A DNA stretch of 64,000 nt from Zhenhengia yiwuensis (GTDB lineage Bacteria > Bacillota > Clostridia > Lachnospirales > Cellulosilyticaceae). The stretch lies in assembly GCF_014384995.1 (NCBI RefSeq), contig NZ_JACRSY010000020.1, forward strand, positions 6,485 to 70,484, read 5' to 3'. The position numbers and the translations under genes were made by a program. The notes below the pieces were generated by a model. That model saw nothing but the letters and a program-made list of their open reading frames with translations, did not search any database and had not been told where the DNA came from. Shown here piece by piece: positions 9,247 through 17,761 of the stretch (position 1 is the stretch's first letter; the number at the start of each line of letters is the position of its first letter).

Positions 9247-9266
9247 TTCAGAAAGGATGCTGGTTC

Positions 9267-9791
9267 ATGGAGGAAAAAGAAATTAAAGATCAAGTGCAAA
9301 ATGAAACGGTAGAAGAAGTTACAGTAGAAGAAGTTAAAGAAGAGGCTCAAGAAGAAGCAGTTGAAGAGGTTAAGTCTGCAGTCGATGAGAACATTGAGCG
9401 CCTTCAAAGACTTATGGCTGAGTTTGATAACTACCGTAAGCGTACTGAAAAAGAAAAACAAAACATTTATGACTTAGCAGTAAGTACTACAGTAACAGAA
9501 CTTTTAGGAACTGTAGATAATTTTGAAAGAGCTTTAAAACAAGAGACAACTGATAAATCATTCTACGAAGGTGTATCTATGATTTATAGACAACTCTTAA
9601 CAGTTCTAGAAAAATTAAATGTAACTCCTATTGAAGCAGCAGGCAAAACATTTGATCCAGATTATCACAATGCAGTTCTACACATAGAAGATGATACTTT
9701 GGAAGAAAATATAGTTGTTGAAGAGCTTCAAAAAGGTTATTTATATAAAGAAAAAGTAATCCGCTACAGTATGGTTAAAGTAGCTAATTAA
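9267..9791 (+). CDS. grpE: Nucleotide exchange factor GrpE
   Basis: A 174-residue co-chaperone. The first roughly 40 residues are a glutamate-rich, low-complexity stretch with repeated VEEV units. A long helix follows (FDNYRKRTEKEK), then the compact beta domain ending YxYKEKVIRxSMVKVAN. GrpE drives ADP release from DnaK. It lies between hrcA and dnaK in the CIRCE operon, 20 and 30 bases from its neighbours. Confidence 0.96.
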   Translation: MEEKEIKDQVQNETVEEVTVEEVKEEAQEEAVEEVKSAVDENIERLQRLMAEFDNYRKRTEKEKQNIYDLAVSTTVTELLGTVDNFERALKQETTDKSFYEGVSMIYRQLLTVLEKLNVTPIEAAGKTFDPDYHNAVLHIEDDTLEENIVVEELQKGYLYKEKVIRYSMVKVAN

Positions 9792-9821
9792 TAAAGAAGT
9801 AAAGATTAGGAGGAAAAAATA

Positions 9822-11657
9822 ATGGGAAAAATAATTGGTATTGATTTAGGAACAACAAACTCTTGTGTAGCAGTTATGGAAGGTGGAAAACCTGTTGTAA
9901 TCGTAAATACAGATGGTAATAGAACAACACCTTCAGTAGTTGGTTTCACAAAAACAGGAGAAAGACTTGTAGGTGATGTTGCAAAACGTCAAGCAATTAC
10001 AAACCATGATCGTACAGTAGCATCAATCAAACGTCACATGGGTACTAACTACCGTGTAAGCATCGATGGAAAAGATTATTCACCACAAGAAATTTCAGCA
10101 ATTACACTTCAAAAACTTAAAGCTGATGCTGAAAGTTACTTAGGTGAAGCTGTAACAGAAGCTGTTATTACAGTTCCTGCATACTTCTCAGATAGCCAAA
10201 GACAAGCAACAAAAGATGCTGGTCGTATTGCTGGTCTTGAAGTAAAACGTATCATCAATGAGCCAACAGCAGCAGCGCTTGCATATGGTCTTGAAAATGA
10301 ACAAGAACAAAAAATCATGGTATATGACCTTGGTGGTGGTACATTCGACGTATCTATCATTGAAATCGGTGATGGTGTTATCGAAGTATTAGCAACAAGT
10401 GGAGATAATCACCTTGGTGGGGATGACTTTGACCAACGTATTATCAACTATTTAGTAGAAGAGTTCAAAAAACAAGAAGGCGAAGATTTATCAGCAGATA
10501 AAATGGCTATGCAACGTCTTAAAGAAGCAGCAGAAACAGCTAAGAAAGAACTTTCTTCTAAATCAACAGCTAATATCTTAATTCCTTTCATCTGTGCTGC
10601 AGGTAAAAACTTAGATATTACACTTACACGTGCTAAATTTGATGAATTAACAAGTGACCTTGTAGAACGTACAATGGGACCAGTAAGAACAGCACTTAGC
10701 GATGCAGGTCTTAATGCAAACGAACTTGATAAAGTATTATTAGTTGGTGGTTCAACACGTATTCCAGCTGTTCAAGAAGCTGTTAAACGTATCACAGGAA
10801 AAGAACCATTCAAAGGAATCAATCCAGATGAATGTGTAGCTGTAGGTGCTGCTATTCAAGGTGGTAAACTTTCAGGTGAAGCAGGTGTTGGTGATATCCT
10901 TCTTCTTGATGTAACACCACTTTCACTTGGTATTGAAACATTAGGCGGTGTTGCTACAGTTCTTATTCCAAGAAATACAACAATCCCAACTAAGAAAAGC
11001 CAAGTATTCTCAACAGCAGCAGATAACCAACCAGCAGTTGATATCCATGTTGTTCAAGGTGAAAGACCAATGGCTAACCAAAACAAAACACTTGGTAACT
11101 TCAAATTAGATGGTATTATGCCAGCTCCACGTGGTATTCCACAAATTGAGGTTGGATTTGATATTGATGCAAATGGTATTGTTAAAGTAACAGCTAAAGA
11201 TCTTGGTACTGGTAAAGAACAGCACATTACTATTACTGCAAGCACAAACTTAAGTGAAGATGAAATCAACAAAGCTGTAGCTGAAGCAGAACAATATGCT
11301 GCTGAAGATAAAAAACGTAAGGAAGCAATCGATGTTAAAAATGAAGCAGATAGCATGGTATTCCAGACAGAAAAAATGATGAAAGACATGGAAGATAAAC
11401 TTGATGCTACAGATAAAACAGACGTTGAAGCGAAACTTAATAAATTAAAAGAAATCAATGACCGTGTAAATGTAGAAACAATTACAGATGCAGAGGTTAA
11501 TGAACTTAAAGAAGCTAAAGAAGCTTTAACACAAGCATTCTACGCAATTTCTGAAAAAATGTATGCACAAGCTGCTCCAAATGCAGCACCTGGTGCTGAT
11601 GCAGGAAGTGCAAACGCAAACGATGATGTAATCGATGCAGATTTTAAAGAAGAATAA
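9822..11657 (+). CDS. dnaK: Molecular chaperone DnaK (Hsp70)
   Basis: A 611-residue Hsp70. The nucleotide-binding domain has GIDLGTTNS at the start, VITVPAYF and YDLGGGTFDVS in the middle and LLVGGSTRIPAV near residue 310. The substrate-binding domain and alpha-helical lid follow, ending in an Ala-rich linker and VIDADFKEE. It lacks the roughly 24-residue insert of Gram-negative DnaK, as expected for Firmicutes. Codon use is visibly more restricted than in neighbours, consistent with high expression. Confidence 0.98.
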   Translation: MGKIIGIDLGTTNSCVAVMEGGKPVVIVNTDGNRTTPSVVGFTKTGERLVGDVAKRQAITNHDRTVASIKRHMGTNYRVSIDGKDYSPQEISAITLQKLKADAESYLGEAVTEAVITVPAYFSDSQRQATKDAGRIAGLEVKRIINEPTAAALAYGLENEQEQKIMVYDLGGGTFDVSIIEIGDGVIEVLATSGDNHLGGDDFDQRIINYLVEEFKKQEGEDLSADKMAMQRLKEAAETAKKELSSKSTANILIPFICAAGKNLDITLTRAKFDELTSDLVERTMGPVRTALSDAGLNANELDKVLLVGGSTRIPAVQEAVKRITGKEPFKGINPDECVAVGAAIQGGKLSGEAGVGDILLLDVTPLSLGIETLGGVATVLIPRNTTIPTKKSQVFSTAADNQPAVDIHVVQGERPMANQNKTLGNFKLDGIMPAPRGIPQIEVGFDIDANGIVKVTAKDLGTGKEQHITITASTNLSEDEINKAVAEAEQYAAEDKKRKEAIDVKNEADSMVFQTEKMMKDMEDKLDATDKTDVEAKLNKLKEINDRVNVETITDAEVNELKEAKEALTQAFYAISEKMYAQAAPNAAPGADAGSANANDDVIDADFKEE

Positions 11658-11671
11658 GAGTTAACAAATAG

Positions 11672-11703
11672 AACGGTCAAAGAGTTATACTCTTTGACTG
11701 TTT
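11672..11703 (+). terminator. Hairpin between dnaK and dnaJ (attenuator or processing site)
   Basis: Inverted repeat with about 13-base arms (GGTCAAAGAGT/ACTCTTTGAC core) and a TAT loop. The following T-stretch is short (TGTTTC), so termination is probably partial. The 3' arm contains the -35 box of a dnaJ promoter. Confidence 0.6.
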
Positions 11704-11723
11704 CTACGTTGTGAGTGTATAAT
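11694..11723 (+). promoter_or_regulatory. Internal SigA promoter of dnaJ
   Basis: TTGACT (11694-11699), an 18-base spacer, then TATAAT (11718-11723). No CIRCE element is nearby, so dnaJ-prmA-rsmE would also get HrcA-independent transcription. Confidence 0.65.
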
Positions 11724-11756
11724 GGAAGAAGTCAATAAAATGGGATGGTGAAAAAC

Positions 11757-12896
11757 GTGGCAAAAAGAGATTATTATGAGGTTCTTGGTGTTCAAAAAGG
11801 TGCAAGCGATGCTGAGATAAAAAAAGCATATAGAAAACTAGCAAAGAAATATCACCCAGATACTAATCAAGGGAATCCAGAAGCTGAAGCGAAGTTCAAA
11901 GAAGCAAGTGAAGCTTATGAAGTTTTAAGTGATGAACAAAAAAGAGGTGCTTATGACCGTTATGGACATAGTGCTTTTGAACAAGGCGGAGCTGGTGGCG
12001 CTGGCGGATTTAGTGGCGGTTTTGATTTCGATATGGATGATATCTTTGGTAGTGTATTTGGTGACATGTTTGGAGGCGGTGGTAGACGTCGTCCACGTGG
12101 GCCTAGACCAGGTAATGATATTAAACAAACTATTCAAGTTGAATTTGCAGAAGCTGCTTTTGGTGTAGAAAAAGAAATTAAGATTCAAACATCTGAAACA
12201 TGCGAAACTTGTCATGGTACAAAAGCAAAACCGGGAACAAATCCAACAACATGTACAAAATGTAATGGGACAGGTCAAGTACGTGTCACACAACGTACAA
12301 TCTTAGGCGCAATGCAAAGTGTTCAAACTTGTGATGCTTGCCATGGTGAAGGGAAAATCATCAATGAGCCTTGTCAAACATGTCATGGACAAGGTAAAGT
12401 AAGAACAAGTAAAACAATTACTGTAAGCATTCCAGCAGGAATTGATCATGGTCAAACACTTCGTATTCAAGGAAAAGGTGAAGCAGGAGATGTGGGTGCA
12501 CCAAATGGCGATTTACTTCTTACTGTTTATATTAAAGCACATGAACTCTTTGAACGTCGTGGTATGGATGTTTATATGCGTATGCCAATTAATTTTGCGC
12601 AAGCAGCATTAGGGAGTGAACTTTCTATTCCAACACTTGATGGTAATGTGAAATTCACTATTGGAGAAGGTACACAAACAGGGACTACATTTAGACTCCA
12701 AGGTAAAGGAATTCCAAGTCTTCGTAACAAAAAACAACGTGGTGATCAATATGTAGAAGTTTATGTAGAAGTACCTAAAAACCTTACAGCTAAACAAAAA
12801 GATTTACTACGCGAATTTGCAGATGGTACAGTAGAGCATCAGCCAGAGCAGATGAACTTCAGAAAGAAAATAGAAAAATTCTTTAACAAAAATTAG
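11757..12896 (+). CDS. dnaJ: Chaperone protein DnaJ (Hsp40)
   Basis: A 379-residue class I Hsp40. The J domain carries the HPD triad (YHPDTN, about residue 34); a G/F-rich region is at about 75-110; the zinc-binding domain has four CxxCxGxG-type repeats at about 140-210; substrate-binding domains follow. It stimulates DnaK ATPase and delivers clients. I use the GTG at 11757 (protein MAKRDYYEVLG) because GGATGGTG lies 6 bases upstream. An in-frame ATG at 11745 would add four residues and place the ribosome binding site inside the gene. Confidence 0.95.
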   Translation: MAKRDYYEVLGVQKGASDAEIKKAYRKLAKKYHPDTNQGNPEAEAKFKEASEAYEVLSDEQKRGAYDRYGHSAFEQGGAGGAGGFSGGFDFDMDDIFGSVFGDMFGGGGRRRPRGPRPGNDIKQTIQVEFAEAAFGVEKEIKIQTSETCETCHGTKAKPGTNPTTCTKCNGTGQVRVTQRTILGAMQSVQTCDACHGEGKIINEPCQTCHGQGKVRTSKTITVSIPAGIDHGQTLRIQGKGEAGDVGAPNGDLLLTVYIKAHELFERRGMDVYMRMPINFAQAALGSELSIPTLDGNVKFTIGEGTQTGTTFRLQGKGIPSLRNKKQRGDQYVEVYVEVPKNLTAKQKDLLREFADGTVEHQPEQMNFRKKIEKFFNKN

Positions 12897-12918
12897 ATAA
12901 AAGTAGGAGGATTACCCA

Positions 12919-13857
12919 GTGGATTATATTCAAATTGCGATTGAGACAACACATGAAGCAGTAGAAGCCATCAGTTATTTTTTAGTAGAGGAAATGTCAG
13001 GTGGTGTAGAGATATGTGACCCTATAGATGTGGTTTCTCAAGACCGCTCTCAGGTAATTTTTGATTTAATAGATGAAAGTTTGATAAGTGAAGATATGGA
13101 CACTGTGGTGGTTAAAGCTTACTTTTCAACAGAAATTGATATTGTAGAAAAAGTTGAAGCTATTAAAGGGCATTTAAAGCATATTAGTGAATTCTTAAAT
13201 ATTGGAACAGGTAAAATTACTTTACTTGATATTCCAGAAGAAAAATGGGCAAATGAATGGAAGAAATACTATAAGCCTGTTAAATTAGGTGACCATATTG
13301 TCATTAAGCCAAAATGGGAAACTTATGAAGCAGAGGTAGATGACCTTATTATAGAAATGGATCCAGGTATGGCATTCGGGACAGGAACACATGAGACAAC
13401 AGCTATGTGTGCGCAGCTTGTTGAAAAGTATATAAGACCAGATCAGACTATTATAGATATTGGTACAGGTAGCGGTATTTTAGGGATTATTGCAGCTAAA
13501 ATGGGTGCACAAAAAGTTATTGGTGTAGATATTGATCCTGTAGCAGTTAAAGTAGCTAAGGAAAATGTAGCTTACAATCATGTAGAAGACCAGATGGAAG
13601 TATATGCAGGTAACTTAATTGATGTTGTAAAAGAAAAAGGTCAAATTGTCGTATCTAATATTATTGCGGATGTTATTATTATGCTTGCAGATCAGGTAGA
13701 GCAGGTTATTACAGAGGAAGGCATATGGATTGCTTCAGGAATTATACAGATGAGAAAAGACGATGTTATAGCAGCTATTGAAGCAAATGGTTTTGAAATC
13801 ATAGAAATTCACGAGCAAAAAGAGTGGGTAGCTGTTGTTGCTAGAAGGAGAAAATAA
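12919..13857 (+). CDS. prmA: Ribosomal protein L11 methyltransferase
   Basis: A 312-residue class I SAM methyltransferase. The N-terminal part resembles the L11-recognition domain; the catalytic domain has DPGMAFGTGTHETT followed by the SAM-binding DIGTGSGILG loop and the SNIIADVI motif. It methylates ribosomal protein L11. It starts with GTG after AGGAGGA and sits in the dnaJ-prmA-rsmE order standard in Firmicutes; rsmE begins 3 bases after the stop. Confidence 0.95.
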   Translation: MDYIQIAIETTHEAVEAISYFLVEEMSGGVEICDPIDVVSQDRSQVIFDLIDESLISEDMDTVVVKAYFSTEIDIVEKVEAIKGHLKHISEFLNIGTGKITLLDIPEEKWANEWKKYYKPVKLGDHIVIKPKWETYEAEVDDLIIEMDPGMAFGTGTHETTAMCAQLVEKYIRPDQTIIDIGTGSGILGIIAAKMGAQKVIGVDIDPVAVKVAKENVAYNHVEDQMEVYAGNLIDVVKEKGQIVVSNIIADVIIMLADQVEQVITEEGIWIASGIIQMRKDDVIAAIEANGFEIIEIHEQKEWVAVVARRRK

Positions 13858-13860
13858 TCA

Positions 13861-14604
13861 ATGGCAAAGTTTTTCGTTAATGCTCAAAATATTTCAGAGA
13901 CAGAAATTATCATTGATGATGAAAATGTTAATCATATTAAGAATGTATTAAGGCTCCAAACAGGAGATGAAATTATAATAAATGATAGACAAGGTCATGA
14001 CTATAAGTGTATAATAAATGCAATAGAACAAGGTAGAATTATAGCTCTTATAGACAGTGTAACCCATTCATTAGCAGAACCTCAGGTAGAAGTTGTGCTA
14101 TTCCAATCCCTTATTAAAGGTGAGAAAATGGATTGGGTAATTCAAAAAGCTGTGGAAATAGGTGTAACAAAAATTATTCCTATTTGTACTACAAGATGCG
14201 TCGTAAAATTAGAAAATCCTAAAAAAATGGCTTCTAAAGTAGAGAGATGGAACAAAATTGCAGAGTCGGCAGCTAAACAAAGTGGCAGAGGGGTTGTACC
14301 AGAAGTGGTTTTACCAATATCTATGTCGGAAAGTATAGCTTATGCTAGAACTAATGCATTATGTGCCATTATTCCATATGAGAAAGAACGTGAAATAGGT
14401 ATTAGAAAAGTTTTACAAAGCACAGAGGCTAAAAGTTTTGGAATCTTTATTGGGCCAGAAGGTGGATTCACAGAAGAAGAGATTGAAGAAGCACTTCATC
14501 AAGGAGTGCATTCGGTAAGCCTAGGTAATCGCATTTTACGTAGTGAGACAGCGAGTTTAGTAACACTGGCTAATATTATGTATGAAATGGGAGAGATGGG
14601 ATAA
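13861..14604 (+). CDS. rsmE: 16S rRNA (uracil-1498-N3) methyltransferase
   Basis: A 247-residue SPOUT-class enzyme: an N-terminal PUA-like domain, then the trefoil-knot SAM-binding region with GPEGGFTEEE and SLGNRILRSETA near the C-terminus. It methylates U1498 of 16S rRNA in the decoding region. The stop codon overlaps the start of the following response-regulator gene (TAATG), implying translational coupling. Confidence 0.95.
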   Translation: MAKFFVNAQNISETEIIIDDENVNHIKNVLRLQTGDEIIINDRQGHDYKCIINAIEQGRIIALIDSVTHSLAEPQVEVVLFQSLIKGEKMDWVIQKAVEIGVTKIIPICTTRCVVKLENPKKMASKVERWNKIAESAAKQSGRGVVPEVVLPISMSESIAYARTNALCAIIPYEKEREIGIRKVLQSTEAKSFGIFIGPEGGFTEEEIEEALHQGVHSVSLGNRILRSETASLVTLANIMYEMGEMG

Positions 14605-14972
14605 TGGACGACCTCACTTTTATCGTAGTAGATGATGCCGTTTTTATGAGAACTGTACTTAAGAAGATGCTTATAGAAGCTTCCTATCAAGTTGTAGGAG
14701 AAGCAGGAAGTGGTTTAGAAGCGATAGCATTAGCTGAGAAGCTTAAGCCTGATATGATGACACTTGATATTACTATGCCTGAAATGAGTGGTATAGAAGC
14801 TATAGAAGGAATTTTAAAAGTAAGCCCAGATACGAAGATTATTATGTGTTCAGCAATGGGACAGCAATCAAAAGTGGTAGAATCTATTAAAAAAGGTGCT
14901 AAAGACTTTATTGTCAAGCCTTTTGAAAAAGCGAGAGTACTCCAGGCCATTAACAACGTAAAAAATCTATAA
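14604..14972 (+). CDS. CheY-like single-domain response regulator
   Basis: A 122-residue stand-alone receiver domain. The acidic pair is D10/D11, the phospho-acceptor D55 (TLDITMPEMSG), the switch residue S83 and the conserved K105 (VKPF). There is no output domain, so it would act by binding a partner, as CheY does at the flagellar motor. No histidine kinase, chemotaxis or flagellar gene lies nearby. It overlaps rsmE by one base and is followed at once by a strong terminator, so its expression is tied to the heat-shock/translation operon. CheY is the best family match; the actual signalling partner cannot be told. Confidence 0.85.
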   Translation: MDDLTFIVVDDAVFMRTVLKKMLIEASYQVVGEAGSGLEAIALAEKLKPDMMTLDITMPEMSGIEAIEGILKVSPDTKIIMCSAMGQQSKVVESIKKGAKDFIVKPFEKARVLQAINNVKNL

Positions 14973-14973
14973 G

Positions 14974-14995
14974 AGGGGGGAGACCCCCCTTTTTT
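14974..14995 (+). terminator. Rho-independent terminator after the dnaJ-rsmE-receiver unit
   Basis: AGGGGGG/CCCCCCT stem with an AGA loop and a run of T. Very GC-rich for this genome. Confidence 0.92.
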
Positions 14996-15029
14996 ATGGA
15001 ATTATTTTGAGAGCGGAAAGGAAAAAGGT

Positions 15030-16202
15030 ATGAGAGAAATTTATTTAGATAATGCAGCAACCACAAAGCCTCTTGAGTGTGTGATTGAAGCAGTTTCTGA
15101 GACAATGCGCCTTGAATATGGCAATCCATCTTCTTTGCATAAAAAAGGTATTGAAGCAGAAAATAAGATTAAAGAAAGTACAGCTTTTTTTGCTAATTTA
15201 TTAGGTGCAAGTGAAGATGAGATTTTCTATACATCAGGTGGTACAGAAAGTAATAACTTAGCTATCATAGGAAGTGCACTTGCTTATCAGAAGACTGCAA
15301 AGCGTATTATTACAACAGCTATCGAACATCCTTCAGTAGGTGATGTTTTTACTTATTTAAAAGGGCAAGGGTTTGATGTAATTATCTTAAATGTAGATGA
15401 AAAGGGTTACATTAATCTAGAGGAATTAGAGGCAAGTATTAATGAAGAAACTTCTTTAGTAAGTATTATGCATGTTAATAATGAAATTGGAACTATCCAA
15501 GACATTGAAAAAATAGGAGCTCTCATTAAAAAGAAAAATCCTAGAACGCTCTTTCATGTAGATGCTGTACAGTCTTTTACTAAAATACCTGTATCCGTAC
15601 GTAAAGCTCAAATAGACCTTCTTTCTATTAGTGCACATAAATTTTATGGGCCAAAAGGTGTAGGATTACTCTATAAAAATAAAAAAGTAAGACTGCAAAA
15701 TATGCTTCATGGTGGTGGACAACAAAAAAATATGCGTTCAGGAACAGAAAATGTTCCAGGCATTTATGGTATGTATATTGCAGCAAAATATGTATTTAAC
15801 CGTCAACGTGAAATTTTAGAGCACTATAAAGCATGTAAAACTTATTTATATACACGTATTTTAAATGAGATCGAAGGTACACATCTTAATGGGGATGTGG
15901 TAGAAGTAAGTGCACCACATATTCTTAATATTGCATTTGAAGATATACGTGCAGAAGTACTCCTTCATTCCCTTGAGCAGAATCATATTTATGTATCTTC
16001 AGGTTCAGCATGTGCATCTAACAAAATGTCTAAAAGTGGGACATTAGCAGCTATTGGACTTAATGGGCAGGCACTTGACAGTGCTATACGTTTCTCATTT
16101 AGTATAGATGTTACAGAAGAAGACTTAGAAACATGTGTAGACGTATTGAAAAAACAACTTGTATTACTTAGAAAATTTACACTAGGAGGAAAGAAAAGAT
16201 GA
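15030..16202 (+). CDS. Cysteine desulfurase, NifS/IscS family
   Basis: A 390-residue PLP enzyme. Near the N-terminus are YLDNAATT and YTSGGTESNN; in the middle is the HVDAVQS motif and the PLP lysine in SAHKFYGPKG; the active-site cysteine loop is SSGSACASN. It removes sulfur from cysteine as a persulfide. It overlaps thiI by 4 bases (ATGA), so its main acceptor is probably ThiI for 4-thiouridine in tRNA, as for NifZ-ThiI in Bacillus. A role in Fe-S assembly is possible but no scaffold gene is adjacent. Confidence 0.93.
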   Translation: MREIYLDNAATTKPLECVIEAVSETMRLEYGNPSSLHKKGIEAENKIKESTAFFANLLGASEDEIFYTSGGTESNNLAIIGSALAYQKTAKRIITTAIEHPSVGDVFTYLKGQGFDVIILNVDEKGYINLEELEASINEETSLVSIMHVNNEIGTIQDIEKIGALIKKKNPRTLFHVDAVQSFTKIPVSVRKAQIDLLSISAHKFYGPKGVGLLYKNKKVRLQNMLHGGGQQKNMRSGTENVPGIYGMYIAAKYVFNRQREILEHYKACKTYLYTRILNEIEGTHLNGDVVEVSAPHILNIAFEDIRAEVLLHSLEQNHIYVSSGSACASNKMSKSGTLAAIGLNGQALDSAIRFSFSIDVTEEDLETCVDVLKKQLVLLRKFTLGGKKR

Positions 16203-17380
16203 CAAATGTCTTTTTAGTTAAATATGGTGAATTGGCTATTAAAGGTAAAAATCGCTATATCTTTGAAAATAGACTAGTAGCAACAATTAGAAGAAACCTT
16301 AAACCACTTGGGAAGTTTGAAGTTCAGAAGGAACAAGGACGTATTACGGTAGAACCTAAAGAGGATAATATTGATCCACAAATCGTTATTGATAAACTAA
16401 GTCGCGTGTTTGGTATTATTGGAATTGCATATGGTACAAAAAGGGAAGAGGTTTCTTTCGATGCAGTGAAAGAACTTGCTCTTGAACATATGAAAGCAGA
16501 ACTTGAGCATAAAGACTACCTTACTTTTAAGGTGAATACAAAACGTGCAGATAAACGTTTTCCAATGGCTTCAATGGAAGTAAGCGCAGAGCTTGGGGCC
16601 TATCTTTTAGATGAGTTTCCTGATAAGCTTAAAGTAGATGTACACAACCCAGATATGATTCTTACAGTAGAACTTAGAAATGGAACTTATGTTTATTCTA
16701 AGACACATAAAGGTGCAGGCGGTATGCCATATGGTACAAATGGTAAATCAACACTTCTTTTATCAGGTGGTATCGATAGTCCTGTAGCAGGTTGGATGAT
16801 TGCAAAACGTGGTGTTGAAATTGATGCGGTTTATTTCCATAGTCCTCCTTACACAAGTGAACGTGCGACACAAAAAGTTATTGATTTAGCTAAGAAGGTT
16901 GCTATGTATACAGGTGGTATGAAAGTTCATATTGTACCATTTACAGATATTCAAATGGCTATCTATGAAAAGTGCCCACATGAACAATTAACGATTATTA
17001 TGCGTCGTATTATGATGGAAATTGCACAGCGTATTGCTGAAAGCAATGAGAGCATGTCTCTTATTACAGGAGAGAGTATCGGTCAAGTAGCAAGTCAAAC
17101 AATGCATAGCTTAGTTGTGACAGATGATTCTGCACGTATGCCAGTATTTAGACCTCTTATTGGATTTGATAAAGAAGAAATCGTACAAATTGCTAAAAAA
17201 ATAGATACTTTCGAGACATCTATTTTACCTTATGAAGACTGCTGTACAATCTTCGTACCAAAACATCCAGAAACTAAACCTCGTTTAGAGTCTATTGAAC
17301 GTTCAGAAGAAGCGCTTGCAGATTGTATTGAAGAAATGATTGAAGAAGCAATCCGTACTACAGAAGTTGTTTCAGTATAA
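16199..17380 (+). CDS. thiI: tRNA 4-thiouridine sulfurtransferase ThiI
   Basis: A 393-residue protein with an N-terminal ferredoxin-like/THUMP region and a PP-loop ATP pyrophosphatase domain carrying LLLSGGIDSPVAG. It adenylates U8 of tRNA and replaces oxygen with sulfur. The C-terminal rhodanese domain of the enterobacterial protein is absent, as usual in Firmicutes, where the adjacent cysteine desulfurase supplies persulfide directly. A perfect hairpin follows the stop codon. Confidence 0.95.
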   Translation: MTNVFLVKYGELAIKGKNRYIFENRLVATIRRNLKPLGKFEVQKEQGRITVEPKEDNIDPQIVIDKLSRVFGIIGIAYGTKREEVSFDAVKELALEHMKAELEHKDYLTFKVNTKRADKRFPMASMEVSAELGAYLLDEFPDKLKVDVHNPDMILTVELRNGTYVYSKTHKGAGGMPYGTNGKSTLLLSGGIDSPVAGWMIAKRGVEIDAVYFHSPPYTSERATQKVIDLAKKVAMYTGGMKVHIVPFTDIQMAIYEKCPHEQLTIIMRRIMMEIAQRIAESNESMSLITGESIGQVASQTMHSLVVTDDSARMPVFRPLIGFDKEEIVQIAKKIDTFETSILPYEDCCTIFVPKHPETKPRLESIERSEEALADCIEEMIEEAIRTTEVVSV

Positions 17381-17382
17381 AA

Positions 17383-17414
17383 TTAAAAGTCTACTTGAAA
17401 AAGTAGACTTTTAA
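17383..17414. terminator. Bidirectional terminator between thiI and the HPr-like gene
   Basis: Perfect 14-base arms (TTAAAAGTCTACTT and its complement) around a GAAA loop, with A/T tails usable from either side of this convergent pair. Confidence 0.88.
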
Positions 17415-17430
17415 TATATGGTTATGATTT

Positions 17431-17661
17431 TTAGATTAGAAACTCTTTTAAGTGCATCATAAGCATGCTTGCGCTTTGGTCATCATGGATATCCAGTTTT
17501 AGAGGTTTGCTAAGGTCTAGGCTGAAGATGCCCATGATTGATTTAGCATCGATAACATATCTACCAGATGTTAAATCAAAATCACCATCGTACTTACTGA
17601 TAAGATTAACGAACTGTTTTACTTTTTCGATAGAGTTTAAACTAATGGTTACAGATGTCAT
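17431..17661 (-). CDS. HPr-fold phosphocarrier-like protein lacking the active-site histidine
   Basis: A 76-residue protein aligning with PTS HPr. The Ser46 region is kept (AKSIMGIFSLDL, with Ser41 here), but the GLHARPA loop that carries His15 in HPr is replaced by SIEKVKQF, so transfer from enzyme I via histidine should be impossible. It may be a regulatory paralogue; phosphorylation on the retained serine by HPr kinase is conceivable but not shown. It is a monocistronic gene with its own consensus promoter and an AAGGAGGA ribosome binding site. Confidence 0.8.
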   Translation of the reverse strand: MTSVTISLNSIEKVKQFVNLISKYDGDFDLTSGRYVIDAKSIMGIFSLDLSKPLKLDIHDDQSASMLMMHLKEFLI

Positions 17662-17689
17662 GCTTATTCCTCCTTACAATACTAATTGT

Positions 17690-17718
17690 ATCATATATGG
17701 AACAAAGATGAATGTCAA
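17690..17718 (-). promoter_or_regulatory. SigA promoter of the HPr-like gene
   Basis: On the minus strand: TTGACA (17713-17718), a 17-base spacer, then TATGAT (17690-17695). Confidence 0.78.
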
Positions 17719-17761
17719 TATACTGACTATTACATGAAATATTTAGATAGAGGAGAACACC

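Noticed and set aside
11054..11458. 134-codon minus-strand frame inside dnaK
   Set aside because: A by-product of biased codon use in dnaK; no ribosome binding site and no family pattern.
11925..12293. 122-codon minus-strand frame, Cys/Thr-rich, inside dnaJ
   Set aside because: The cysteines come from the antisense of the DnaJ zinc repeats; it is a shadow.
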